DNA of 64,000 bases from the NCBI GenBank assembly GCA_009829735.1, contig CM020618.1, positions 15,296,568 through 15,360,567 of the forward strand, written 5' to 3'. Of this stretch, positions 11,180 through 22,359 are shown piece by piece. The DNA is from Pyropia yezoensis. Lineage: Eukaryota; Rhodophyta; Bangiophyceae; Bangiales; Bangiaceae. The notes under the pieces were generated by a model that did no database searches, was not told where the DNA came from, and worked only from the letters and a program-made list of their open reading frames with translations. A program made the position numbers and the translations under genes. The stretch's first letter is position 1. Every line of letters begins with the position of its first letter.

Positions 11180-12312
11180 ATGGCGTCGTCGTCGTCGTCC
11201 CCCCCCCGACCCGCCCTGTCCACCCCCCCGCCGCGTGGCCGCCGCGCGCCGTCGGGTCCGCTGCTGCTGTCGCCTGCCGCCAACGGCGCGGCGGCGGCCG
11301 CCGCGGTGGGCGCCGGCGCGGCGCCGCGCGTGGCGCTGCCGCTGTGCTCCTTCCGGCCCATCCGGTCGGCGGGGTCCATCCGGAGCACCACCGCCACGTC
11401 GGCCGAGACGGCCGCCGGAAATGACCGCGGTGGCGGTGGTGGTGGCGGTGGCGGTGGTAGAGGCGGCGGAGGCGGCGGTGACGGTGGCGGTGGCGGTGGC
11501 GGTGGCGGTGGGGGGGGGGGTGGTGGCAGCGCCGACGACGGCCACGACAGCGGCAGCGGGACGGACCGGCGGTCGCCGCCGCCGCCAACGCCGCCGCTGC
11601 CGACGGCGCCGTCGCTATCCCTGCTGGGCGCCGCCGCCGCCGCGGCCGGCGGGCGTCTGTCGCTGGGCGGCGCCTGCGGCGACGGCGGCGGCAGCGTGTC
11701 CACCCTCGGCTCCGCGCTCACCGTCTGCGGCAGCAGCGACCGCGTCGGCGCCGCCGCGGGCGCGGCGGCGCCCGTCGAGGTGGCCGTCGACGCGGCGGCG
11801 GCCAGCGGGCCGGGAGGGGAGCGGGGGGGGGCGTGGGGGGGGACAGCCGCCGCCCCACCGGCCTTGCCGCTGCCGCCGCCGCCGCCGCAGCCGCGGCCGT
11901 TGCCGCCACCACCGCCGCCGCCGCCGCTGCTGCTGCCGCCGCCGCCGCGCCGGCGGGGGGGGGGGGGGGCGCCGCCGCGCCGGCGGGCGCGCGGCGGTCA
12001 CGGCGGTTGGGGGGGGGGGGGGCGGGGGGGCGGCATCGGCGGGGGGGGGGCGCCGCAGCCATGGACCCAGCGGCGGCGGCGGCGGTGGCGGCGGCAAGGG
12101 GGGGGGGGGGGGGGGGGGGAGGTGGCTGGCGGCGGCGGCGGCAGCGGCCGCCCGCTGCCGCCGCGCTCGCCGCTGCCGCAGCTCGACTGGGGGGCGACGG
12201 CGGGCCCGCCCGCCGGGGGGCGGGCCCCGCCGTCGTTGCCCGCCCGTCGGCCGAGCGGCCGCCCACCTCCCCCGCGTCGCCGCCGGGTGGACGGACGGGG
12301 CGGCTCCTGGGC

Positions 12313-12348
<36 letters not shown>

Positions 12349-12788
12349 AGCCGCCGCAGCCGCCCCACCCTGCGGCTGCTCATGGCGGCCGACGGGGGCG
12401 ACGCCGACGGGGCCGCCGCGGCCGCCGCCGCGGCCATGGGAGGGGCGGCGGCCAGCCCGCCGCTGTCGCCCGGCGGCCTGGCGCCGCGGGCGCTGTGGCC
12501 GCCGCCGCCGCCGCTGCCGCTGCCGCCCACCGGCGGCGGCGGCGGTGACGGCGGCGCCGTCCCCGCCCCCCACTGGCGGCCCATTGGCCTCACCGCGTGG
12601 CCGGCGGGCGCCTCGCCGGCGGCGCCGGGCGGGGTCCAACGGCCGCTGGTGCTCCGCCCCGTTGCCCGGCTGGCGGGCTCCCCAAACGGCGGCGGCGGGG
12701 GCAGCGAGAGCGGCGGCTCGGCGTGCGGCTCCCCCGCACCACCCGGCGGGCGTTCCCCGTGGCGGCCACTCCCGACCGCCGCCGCTGC

Positions 12789-12830
<42 letters not shown>

Positions 12831-14710
12831 GCCCACCGGGCGGTCGGCGTTTATGGTGCCGACGCGGTCGTCGTCGTCGTCGCCGCCGCCGGCGCTCACC
12901 GCCGTTGCCCTCCGCCCCCGCCCAGGGGGAGACACCGCAGACGGTGGGGTACTGCCGCTGACCCCCTTCCCCCCACCCCCCTTCCCCTATGCACCGCACC
13001 AGCCGCTGCAGGCGGCCAATGCCGCCACGGGAGACCGCCACGGCGGGTCCCCCCCCCCCCACCGGCGGCCGCCGTGGCGGGCGGGCGACGGCAGCCTGCC
13101 AACGCCGTTTGGGGGCGCCCACCCCACCGACGGCGCCGGCGCCGGCGCCGCGGGCGGCCGCCCCGCGGCCGGCGGCCGCGGAAGCGCCGGCAGCAGCCGC
13201 GGCGCGGCCGCAGCGGCCGCCGTGTCGACCGCCGCCGCCGCGGCGGCGGGGGTGGCGGCGCTCCCCCGCTCCGTCCGGGGGCGGCTGGTCGCGCTCGTCG
13301 CGGCAGCCTCCCCGCCACCGGCGGCACCCCCGCCGTCGGCGACAGCGGCCGCAGCGGCGGCAGCGGCCGTGGCGACAGCAGCGGGGGTGGGGGGGGGGCG
13401 CCGCTGGGGTCAGCCGCGGGGCCGGGCGACTCGCTGTCCCGCCCAGGGGGGGGGGGGCGCGCCGCCGACGCGTGGGCGGCGGCGGGCTTTGGGGGGGCCC
13501 CCCGTGTTGGCGGCAGCGGCGGCGGCGGCGGCGGCAGGGGGGGTGGGGGGGTGGGCGGCACCCCCAGAGGGGGGGGGGGGGGCGGCGGCGGCGAAGGGGG
13601 GGGCGGCAGCAGCCGCGGCGGCCGCCGCCGAAGCTGGCGGCTGAGCGCCCCCCCCGGGCTGGCCTGCTTTGCCGTCCCCGACGACGATGCGGAGGATGCG
13701 GGCGCCCGCGGGGGGACCCCGCCCCCCCCCCCCCACCGCGGCGGGGGAGGTCGGCTCGGCCGCGGCGGCGGCCTGCCGCCCCCCCCGCGGTACGGCTCGC
13801 CCGGCCGGCCGCCGGCGGGCGCGACGAGCGGCGACGACACGGACGACGCCGCGTCGTCGGTGGCCGCGTCGGAAGCAACGACGGCGGCGGGGAGCACGGC
13901 GGAGCAGCAGCAGCAGCCGCCGCCGCCGCCGCGGGGCGGCGGCGGCGGCGGAGGGCACCCGCGCCCCCACGTGTGGGGGCGCACCCTCTCCACCCGCCTC
14001 CGCGGGCGGCCGGCGGCGGCGGCGGTCGCTGCCGCCACCGCCGCCGCCGCGGCGGCGGTGGCTGCCAAGGCCGCCGCCGCCGGTGGGGGGGAGGAGGTCA
14101 CCCTCCCTGGGGGGGGGGGGGGGGGTCGCCGCCGCCGCCGGCCGCCCACCCCCACCGCCCGGCGTCAGAAGGGGGGCGTGGCAAGGGCGGGTGGCCGGCC
14201 GTTGGGCGGGACCAGAGCGTGGGCAGCGGCGTGGAGAGCGTCGCCGGTGAAGGTGGGGGTGGGGGTGGCGGCGGCGGCGGCCGCCGCGGTGGCAGCGGCT
14301 GCGGCGCCCGCGTGCGCGGCCGGCGGCTGGTGTCGCTGCCGCCCGCCGCGCCGTCCGCGGCGGCGCTCATCGCGTCCGTGTCGGCCGACGCGGTGGGGGC
14401 GGCGGCGGCGCCGGCGGCGGTGCCGCCGCTCGTCGCCCGCACCGCCACCGGCGGGTGGGTCAAGAGCGGCGGCGGCGGTCCTGGTGGCGGGGGTGGGGGC
14501 GGTGGGGGCGGCGCCGATGGCCGGGGCAAACCCCCCCGCGACGGCAGCGCGACGGCGCCGACGGGCGGCGCCGACGGGGGCGGCGACAGTGGCGGCGGCG
14601 GTGGCGGGCCCGTCCGGGGCCTCGCCGCCGCCGTCCGCCGCCGCCGCAGCCGCCGGTGGGCGAGCGTCGGCGGCGGGGAGACGCTGGGGGGGGTGGGCGT
14701 GTGGGGGTAG
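11180..14710 (+). CDS. large Ala/Gly/Pro/Ser-rich protein of unknown function, frame interrupted
   Basis: Starts at an ATG in good context (MASSSSSPPRPALSTPP) and ends at the TAG near 14710 (ETLGGVGVWG). About 1,175 residues if read through. No single frame spans it. The sensible frame steps back by one at poly-G runs near 11821-11843, 13385-13460 and 14106-14127. Between steps the composition stays coherent: poly-Ala and poly-Gly blocks, short sequence-like islands such as LPLCSFRPIRSAGSIRST, LTPFPPPPFPYAPHQPLQ, LACFAVPDDDAEDAG and SGDDTDDAASSVAASEATT, and a poly-Gln run near 13905. I recognise no domain. Introns are an alternative to missing bases but I saw no consistent splice signals. It may be a largely disordered regulatory protein, but I assign no function. 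Confidence 0.5.
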
Positions 14711-15520
14711 GCGCCGCGCGACGGTGGGCCGGGAAGGCAAGAGGGGGAGGGGAGTGGGGGGGGGGGGGGGGAGGGGGGTGAGCAAGAAAGCGGGGAACGG
14801 CGGCAGGCAAAGAGTCAACAAGAGTGGGGGGCGGGTCGGCGGGCGCGGGGAGAAGAAGAATAAAAAAAACAGAATAGGAGCGAGGGGGAGGGCGGGGGGG
14901 AAGGGGGGGGGTGGGACACGGCGCGGGAACGCGGCCGCTGCCCACACTCACCCACCCACCCTCCCCACCCCCACCTCCCCCCCCCCCCCAACCGTGGCCG
15001 CAGCGACCGTGCAACGGGGCGGCACCCCGCGAGCGGCACCCCGCGGGCGCCGCCCATCCCCCCCCTCCCGCTGCCCACTGGCGCTGGTGAGGGATGACCG
15101 CCGCGGCGGCGCGCGGCGGCACCCCCCCTGCCTCCACCCCCTCGCTCCCCCCCCAACCGACGTCCGTCACGCTCCCCCACCCACCCTCTCCCCCCCCACC
15201 CGCCCCCCCCCCCCCCGCCACGCCGCCCGTGCCCTGCGCCACCCTCCCACGGCAAAAAGTGGGGCGGCGGCTGCCGAGCGCAGCCCGCCACCCCCCCTAA
15301 GAGGCGGCGAAACAGCGGTGAGCCCGCGGGTGGCGGGCACAGGCACACGCGCGCGGGCCGAAGGGCGGCGGCGCGTCGGCACCCCCAAGAGCGACGGCAA
15401 CGGCGGGGAGCGGGGCCCCCGGGGGGACGCGACGCCGTCGACTCTCCCTCCCAGGCGGCAGCGGCCAACGTCCGAGGCAGTTTGGCAAGGCCCATTGCCA
15501 CCGCCGCCGCCGCCGCCGCA

Positions 15521-15553
<33 letters not shown>

Positions 15554-15839
15554 CGCCGCCGCCGCCCGCGGCCACCGCGGGCCCGCCGTTGCCGCCGCGG
15601 CCGTCACCGTCGTCCGCCGCCGGGGCCGCCACGCCATCGCGATAGGGCGTCCCAGCAATGGAGGGGGGGGGGTGGGGCGGCTGGCTCAGCACTGGGAGGC
15701 ACAAAAAAAAACAGCCGTGTCGCTGGCTCGGCCTCTCCGCCTCGCCGCACACCCCGCCCCTCCCCAAACAATGGGCAAAACTCACCTCCCGCACACCCCC
15801 CCCCCACTCCGGCCACCTCCCCTGCCCGGGGCGCTCTCC
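14711..15839. other. spacer between convergent genes
   Basis: G-rich then C-rich low-complexity DNA with an AAGAAGAAGAATAAAAAAAAC stretch near 14852 that could serve polyadenylation of the upstream gene, and a (GCC)n block at about 15490-15560. No gene supported. Confidence 0.5.
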
Positions 15840-16649
15840 TCAAATGTCGCTCGTCACGACGCGGCACAGCTCCTCGTAGCCCGGGTCCGTCCCGATGGGC
15901 CGCCGCACCAGCCCACACACCGACGCGAGCACCTCCGCCCCGTCCCCGGCGCCCGAAAAGAGCCGCGCCTCCACCGCCGCCATCCGTCCCGCGTCGCGGG
16001 CGTCCTCGGCCAGCGTCGGGCCGCCGCCGCCGGGCACGCCCGCGGCAGTACCGCCCAGGGCGGCGCGGCCCGCCGCGCGGGCCGTCCGCTCCGCCACCCG
16101 CCGCTCAGCGGCGGCGGCAGCGGCGGCCGCCGCCGCCTCACGCCGCCGCTCCGCCGCGCGCGCCTTTTCCGACGCCGACGCCAGGCCCGTGTCATAGACG
16201 GCGGCCAGCCCCCCCCTGCCATTGGCCACCGCCGCCAGCCCGCCGCCACCGCCGCCGCCGCCGCCACCACTGCCGTCGGCGGCGGCCGCGGCGGCTGCGG
16301 CGGCCGCTGCCGTGGCCGCCGCCGCCAGCCGGCTGCCAGCCGCGGCGGCGGCCAGCCCACCGCCGCCGCCGCCGCCGCCGTCGCGGCCGTCGCCGAGGCC
16401 GCCATCCTCCCCGCGCTCCAGCTGCCCCCGCACACGTGCGCGTTTGGCAGCCGCCACCCCCGCCGCTGACCGGGGCGCCGAGATCGACTGGTCCTTGAGG
16501 AGAGACGCGAGGACGCTGCCGCCCCGTAAAGGGCCACGCCGGCGGCCGCCTGACAACAACCTGCCGCCGCCGATGCCGATGCCGCCGCCGCCACCGCTGC
16601 CGCCACTGCCACCGCCGCCGACGATGCTGCCGCCGAAGACGCTGCCGCC

Positions 16650-16696
<47 letters not shown>

Positions 16697-17117
16697 CACC
16701 CCCGTCAGCATCATCGCCATAGGCCGCAGCTTCCCCCCCGCCCAAGCCGCTGCCACCCGGCCGCTTCACGCCCACCCGCACGCCCGGGCGCTTGCGGCCA
16801 CTGGCGACGGCGGCGGCGGCCGCCGCCGGCAGCACCGTCCGGGGCACCAGCGTCGGCTCGACCACCACCTCGGCGGGCGGCCGCGCCGACAGGGGCGACC
16901 GCGACCGCGGCGGCAGCAGGGGCGACCGTGGCCGCCGCGCCGCCGCCGTGCCACCCGCCCAGGGCGGGGTGGGTGCCGACGGCGCCGACGGCAGCGCCGG
17001 CGGCGGTGCCGGGGCCGGCCGCGGGGCCGCCGCCCAAGCGGGGAGGGCGTTGGCGCGGCCCCGCCCGCGGGGGCCCCGCGGCGGCTCCCGCCCCACGCCC
17101 GCGCCGCCGCTGCCGCT

Positions 17118-17165
<48 letters not shown>

Positions 17166-17475
17166 CCACCGGCGCGGGGGCGTCCCCCAGCCGGGTGGCG
17201 GGGCGGTGGGGTAACCCGCCCCCGACGATGGACCGCCGCCCCCCCGGACGGGCGGGGGGGACCGCCCGCCGCCGCCGCCACCGCCGCCGCCATAGCCGCC
17301 ACCGCCGCCAACGTCACGAGCGGGGTCGCCCAATACGGGCAATCCCCGGACGGGGGGGGGGCGCCCCCAGTCGCCCCCCCCCGCCAACACGCGGTCACCC
17401 CCACGGGGTCGGCCGCCGCCGCCGCCGCCACCACCGCCGCCGCCCCCGTACCCCCCCCGCCCCCCCCCCATGGGG

Positions 17476-17513
<38 letters not shown>

Positions 17514-17713
17514 CGGGGCCCGCCGGCGCCACGCCCCCGCCCCCCTGCCCCGCCGAGCGACGACAGCACCGGCGGCGGCGGTGCCGGTGGCGCCCGCGGT
17601 CCCGACGAGCGGAACGCCGGCAGCACCCCGGGGGTGAGGTAGGAAAAGCGGGTGGGCGCGCGGGGGGGGGACGGCGGCGACGCGGGAGGGGAGACGGGGT
17701 GTGCCCGCTCCAT
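15840..17713 (-). CDS. glycine/RGG-rich protein with an Ala/Arg/Glu helical C terminus, unknown
   Basis: I place the start at the first in-context ATG, 17713 (MERAHPVSPPASPPSPP, then RFSYLTPGVLPAFRSSG). The frame steps back by one at the long poly-C run near 17478-17512 and then stays open to the stop at 15840. The middle is Gly-rich with RGG and RGGY elements (PPMGGGRGGYGG, GGRPRGGDRV), typical of RNA-binding disordered regions. Later come basic patches (ASGRKRPGVRVGVKRPGG) and a long Ala/Arg/Glu segment predicted to be helical (SASEKARAAERRREA). The tail is ordered in character (GTDPGYEELCRVVTSDI). The RGG content suggests RNA or nucleic-acid binding, which is inference. It is convergent with the gene ending at 14710. 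Confidence 0.55.
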
Positions 17714-19652
17714 TGGGTGGACGGGGAAGGAGCGGGGCAAGCCAACGGGCGGGGAGCGGGCCAAGAGCAGGCAGAAAGCGGCAACGGTGGGCTAAATCCA
17801 ACACCGGCGGCAACCGCCGCAGCACTGCGAGCGATGAGAAGAAAAACAAGATGCAGACCACCGCCGCAGGGCAAGCTTTACCACGGCCAAGGCAGAACAG
17901 GGCACCTCGGCCTCAGAGAACGAGGCACCACGGCCGCAACGGCGGAGGCTGCGGAGGTGGTGTGGGGGGGGGGGAGGCACGAGGCGGGCGCATGGCGCGG
18001 TCATGACCGCTTGACGTCAAGCCCCACCCCCACAGCGTGCGCGCGGCGGCGGATTGGGCGCGCATTGAATTTCTACATTACATCACCCAAGTACAATGAG
18101 GACATTATGAATTTCATTGAATGAGTGATAGTGGCGGACGAGTACCTATGGGGAATCGTCTTTTCTTTGGAGCACCTGGCACAGCTCGTCTACTATTTTT
18201 CACTCCTGGGATGAGCAGTTCTTGAACGCAGAGCAGCTCAGGAGGGCACACGCCATCATAGTGAGGAACATGGAGACTGGTCATGGTGTGTCTGTGACGG
18301 TCTCTAAGGGAACCACAAGGGATCAGAGCAGCTCTTGCTCAAGGACAATGTTGGCGGCAACACTGGTACGGTGCAGATCCACAGGCTGCACTAGACAATC
18401 TCTCGGAGACGAGGCTACGCAATGGAGCACATCCAGTGTGAAGTAGCTGTACGATAGCTGTTCTACGAGCCCGAGAAACACGCATTGCAACTGTCTCACA
18501 GTTTCGCCTCTTGGACACGAGTCTCTCGTGGCGGTGGAAAGACAAGACCTCCCAGGACTCTGTAGGTAGCTACTCCTACCCATACTCTGGCAGCTTCCGC
18601 TGCCCGCTTCACCCCCCCCCCGGCCCGGCAGCGCCCCACTGTTTAGTCGACGCATCTCCCTTTCCCGGCGGTGGTTGCCCCGCAGGTGGGCTGCGTGGTG
18701 GGGTGACGCTGGGCACCACCACGCGTTGCTGCGCTCGACGTCGTTGGTCGTCGCAGCGGTGCCACGGTATTCCCCCGCGCTGTGCGACCAGCGAGAGCTC
18801 CGCAGATAGGCCGACGCGATGCAAGCATCGGCTGTGGCTTGAGGCTACCACGAAGGCCATCGGAGACCACTCTGAGAGACAACCCTCAGAAACATCCTTC
18901 AGAGACAACCCTCAGAGACAACCGTCGATTAGGAGGCCTCGTGGCCTACGCGTTGAAAGAGGTGACCGCTTGGAGGAGGGCCGCCCTGGACCAGGGACGC
19001 GATGCATACGGAGTCTATTTATCTAGGGCAGTGTGTGGATGTGGTAAGAAAGCCAGGAATCAACAGTTCAGTTGCCTCCGCTTGTGGAACCCCCACTACA
19101 TACCAAAACATATATTTGGGACGGCACGTGCAGGATCGGCAGACCCGCACGCCGCTGGCCGGATCAGCGGGCGGTCGAGGGGTGACACCAGCGCGGGGCC
19201 CTCCACGGTGCCAGCGCGGTTGAGCTGCCAGCGGCGGTCGCCAGCGGGAGCGGTTGGGGGGAGAGCGGGGAGAGGCGGCGGGGGGGGGGGTGGAGATGAG
19301 CCGGTATGGCCCACACCGGGCCAACGTGGGGGGTGGGGGGGGCCCTCAGTGGAGCCTGCCGGCCATGACGCACCCGGCGTCCTCCCCCCCCGGCAACGGC
19401 AAACCTCACCCATGTCTGCCCAGCCGTAGAGGCGCCCCCGTCGTGGCGGTCACCAAGACGACGCCGCTCCGCAGTGGTGCCCCTCTGGCCGCGGCCGGGC
19501 CAACCTCTGCACCCTCACCGCCACCTCCCTTTCTCCTGCTGTGACGACGGGGCACAAGCAAGACTGCTTGGGCGGACCCCCCTCTTCGCTCTCCTACCCC
19601 TTTTGCCTCCTCTCTTCCCGCCTCTGCCCGTCGCCCCCCCCCACTGCCTCCC
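17714..19652. other. intergenic region between divergent genes
   Basis: Contains a relatively AT-rich island near 18060-18500, unlike the surrounding DNA, and a short direct repeat around 18870-18925 with the unit CCCTCAGAGACAAC repeated imperfectly. The last 100 bp before the MATE start are pyrimidine-rich. No ORF shows a domain. Confidence 0.5.
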
Positions 19653-21116
19653 ATGGGGGCCGCCAAGGCCGAGGCGCGCGCCCTCCTCGCCCTCTCGTGG
19701 CCCATCTTTGCGGCGGGCGTGGCCGAGGCGGGCATGTCGACCGTCGCCGCCCTGTTCCTAGGCCGGGACCCCGACGCGGCGCTCCTGGGCGGCGCGTACG
19801 TGGCCATCAGCGTTTTTAACGTGGCGGCGCTATCGCCAATGGCGGGCCTATCGTCGGCGGTTAGTACGCTCGCTGCGACGGCCATTGGCGCCGGGGAGGC
19901 ACATAAGGTGGGGGCGTATGTGCAGTTAGGGGTGGCGATCAACTGGGTGTACGTGGGAGTGCTCTGTGTTGCTCTCGTCGGCTGGCCGGGGCCGCTTCTG
20001 CACCTGGTACTCGGCGGGGGCCAGCCGCGGGTGGCGGCCGTGGCGGCTTCGTACCTGCGTGTATATTCGGTTGCGCTCTTCCCGTACGCGGTCATGGACC
20101 CCATCCAGCGGGCGCTGATGGCACAGAGCGTGGCGTGGCCAATGGCCGTCTCGTCGGCGGTCGGGGTGGGGTCCAACGTGGTCCTCCACGCGCTGCTGGT
20201 GACTGCCGCGGGAGGGGGCGCGGTGGGGTCGGCCGCGGCGTCGGCGCTGGCGGCGACGCTGCAGCTGGGCGTCCTTGCCGGCCTGGTGCGCCTCGTCGGC
20301 CTTGGCCCGACAGTGTGGGGCGGGTGGTCGCCGCGGGCGGCGGCCGCCGCGGCGCGCTCGTACGGGCGGCTGGCGCTCCCCGGCGCGGCGGTGCTGGTGG
20401 CAGAGTGGTGGGCCCTCGAGGTAACGACCTTTATGATGGCACGCGCCGGCAACGCGCCCGCCCTGGCCGCGCACGTGGTGGCCATGAACGTAGCGTTCCT
20501 CTGCTACATGGCGCCGGTGTCGGTGGGCATGGCCGTCATGACGCGCGTCGGCAACGCGCTCGGGGGGGCGTCGCCGGCGGGCGCCCGGCGGGCGTGCTGG
20601 GTTGCAGCCGGCCTTGGCACCACCGCGGGGGGCGCCGCTGCGGCCGTCCTGCTGGGCGGGCGCGCCTTCTGGCCTCGCCTATACAGCGCGAACGGGGTGG
20701 TTGTGGGGCTCCTCCGCGGGGTGGCCCCCGCGGTCGCGGCCTTTGTTGCGGCGGACGCCGTTTTGGCCATCTTTGGTAGGGTGCTACGGGGGAGTGGGCG
20801 CCAGCGGCTGGGCGCCGCCATATACCTGGTGGGCTACTGGGGGGGGGTCCTCCCGCTGGCGTCGTGGTTGGCCTCGTCGGCTGCCGCCAAGGAGGGGGGT
20901 TCGCCAGGGGGGGCGCTGGGTGGCATGTGGACGGGGCTGGCGGTGGGCAAGGCTGGGCTGGTCGGCGTAATGGCCGCCGTGGCCGTCCACACTGACTGGG
21001 AGGACCAGTCCCGTCGGGCACTGCGGCGCCTGGGCCTGCCACCACCCCTGTCCTTGTCCGTGCCTTGGGCTGGGGGGGAGGTGCCAGGGGGGTACGGCAG
21101 TGTGAATGGCACCTGA
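19653..21116 (+). CDS. MATE-family multidrug and toxin extrusion transporter
   Basis: 487 residues in one uninterrupted frame from the ATG at 19653, a normal length for the family. It is strongly hydrophobic with about twelve membrane segments. The second-half signature VGNALGGASPAGARRACW corresponds to the conserved MATE segment after the seventh helix, preceded by AMNVAFLCYMAPVSVGMAV. The first half has GLSSAVSTLAATAIGAGE in the place of the family's first-half signature. MATE proteins export organic cations and secondary metabolites using a proton or sodium gradient, at the plasma membrane or an organelle membrane. The substrate cannot be read from sequence. The gene is convergent with the VHL-like gene. 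The last bases of this gene are included in a duplicated fragment at 26562. Confidence 0.9.
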   Translation: MGAAKAEARALLALSWPIFAAGVAEAGMSTVAALFLGRDPDAALLGGAYVAISVFNVAALSPMAGLSSAVSTLAATAIGAGEAHKVGAYVQLGVAINWVYVGVLCVALVGWPGPLLHLVLGGGQPRVAAVAASYLRVYSVALFPYAVMDPIQRALMAQSVAWPMAVSSAVGVGSNVVLHALLVTAAGGGAVGSAAASALAATLQLGVLAGLVRLVGLGPTVWGGWSPRAAAAAARSYGRLALPGAAVLVAEWWALEVTTFMMARAGNAPALAAHVVAMNVAFLCYMAPVSVGMAVMTRVGNALGGASPAGARRACWVAAGLGTTAGGAAAAVLLGGRAFWPRLYSANGVVVGLLRGVAPAVAAFVAADAVLAIFGRVLRGSGRQRLGAAIYLVGYWGGVLPLASWLASSAAAKEGGSPGGALGGMWTGLAVGKAGLVGVMAAVAVHTDWEDQSRRALRRLGLPPPLSLSVPWAGGEVPGGYGSVNGT

Positions 21117-21474
21117 GGGGGCGCCGAGCAGGGGGTCGGCGCGACGGCACCTGTGGAGAGGACGGGGAGAGGAGCGCAGAGAGGGACGGGTGCTGGCGGC
21201 GAGACGAGAAACAAAACAATACAATCGCGAAGGTGGGGGCGGCACAGGCCCCAAAAATGGAAAGAACTGTTCACAGAAACAAACAAAAGAAAACCCAGCA
21301 ACGGCTCGCACGCCTACCCTTCGGCACGCCCTGGCCCCATGGGCCAGACACTGCGCTTTTCCCCCCCTGGGTAGGGAATATGTACATGCAACGGGGGAGG
21401 GAGAGGGAGTCACGGTCCTCGACCAGTCGCGCACCCCGCGGACCGCGAGCGGGAGACTGCCCCCCCCCACCCCC
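21117..21474. other. shared 3' spacer of the convergent MATE and VHL-like genes
   Basis: 358 bp without a gene. The first 125 bp and the last 55 bp recur in the duplicated fragment at 26562-26956. The central part, about 21241-21420, does not. Confidence 0.7.
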
Positions 21475-22359
21475 TCACAAGCTCCTCCCCCCCTCCCGGG
21501 AGGCCACTGCCAGCGCCACCCGCAGCGCGTCGAGGCGGTTGACATTGGCGGGCCCCGACGGCCCAAACCCCCCCTCCTCCCCCCCCTCCCCTCCCCGGCG
21601 GGCGCCCTGAATATCCCGCGCGCCCTCTGCAAACAGCCGGATGTACTCGGGCGTCACGGCCGCGGAGCGGCCGCGGATGGAGCGCTCCTCCACGGCGCCC
21701 ACGCCCCCGGCGGCGGCGGGGGCGCCCACCGGGTCGGCGACAACCAGCGCCAGCGGGTCGGCACCGCCCACCACCATCCCCAACACCGCCGACGTGTCGT
21801 GGGCGCGCACCACCCACACGTGGGACGCAAACGTTGGCTGGATGTGCGTGGCGCCCGGCGCCAGAGACGCGTACGCCACCTCCTTGCCGTCATAGCCGAC
21901 CCACCAGAGGCCCACAACTGTCGACGGCGTGTCGTTGGTGATGAGCAGCAGCGTCGCCTCGGTCGAGGTTGTGGAGCGGAGGTCCCACCGGGGACTCAAC
22001 GCTTGTGGTGAGCGCGCCGCGATGAAGGAGGTGGCAAACAAGGGCGGAGGCTCCGCAACCAGCGCCGCCGCGGGAAGGGGGGGGGGGGCAAACAGCACCA
22101 GGGACATGGCCGCAGCTGCCGCCGCCGCGGCGGCCGCTGCGCGTTGCAAGGGGGGGGGGGCGGAGCGCCCACCGCCGCCGTTGCCGCCGACGCTGCCGCC
22201 ATGCCCGTGGCGGGCCACCATCGAAAAAGGCGGAGACGCGGCGGCCGGGGGTGGCGGCTGCCGATGCCGCAGCCGCGGCCGGCGGCAGCCGCCCGGCGAA
22301 GTCGCGGCGAGTGGGGTGGCCACCGCCCACGCCAGGGGGGAAGCGCCGGGGCCAGCCAT
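21475..22359 (-). CDS. VHL beta-domain protein
   Basis: 294 residues from the ATG at 22359. After a low-complexity N terminus of about 125 residues with poly-Ala comes a clear von Hippel-Lindau beta-domain pattern: DLRSTTSTEATLLLITNDT, VVGLWWVGYDGKEVAYASLA, PGATHIQPTFASHVWVVR. This matches the order LRS, N-x-(S/T), W-x-x-(F/Y)-D-G, Y-x-x-L-x-P-G, H-x-W-x-x-R of pVHL. The tail NVNRLDALRVALA resembles the second alpha-domain helix, but a Cys-containing elongin-binding box is not evident, so ubiquitin-ligase assembly is uncertain. In animals pVHL binds hydroxyproline in HIF. The role here is unknown. An internal ATG (MSLVLFAPPPLPAA) near residue 85 could give a shorter, possibly secreted or targeted form. 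Confidence 0.75.
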   Translation of the reverse strand: MAGPGASPLAWAVATPLAATSPGGCRRPRLRHRQPPPPAAASPPFSMVARHGHGGSVGGNGGGGRSAPPPLQRAAAAAAAAAAAMSLVLFAPPPLPAAALVAEPPPLFATSFIAARSPQALSPRWDLRSTTSTEATLLLITNDTPSTVVGLWWVGYDGKEVAYASLAPGATHIQPTFASHVWVVRAHDTSAVLGMVVGGADPLALVVADPVGAPAAAGGVGAVEERSIRGRSAAVTPEYIRLFAEGARDIQGARRGGEGGEEGGFGPSGPANVNRLDALRVALAVASREGGRSL

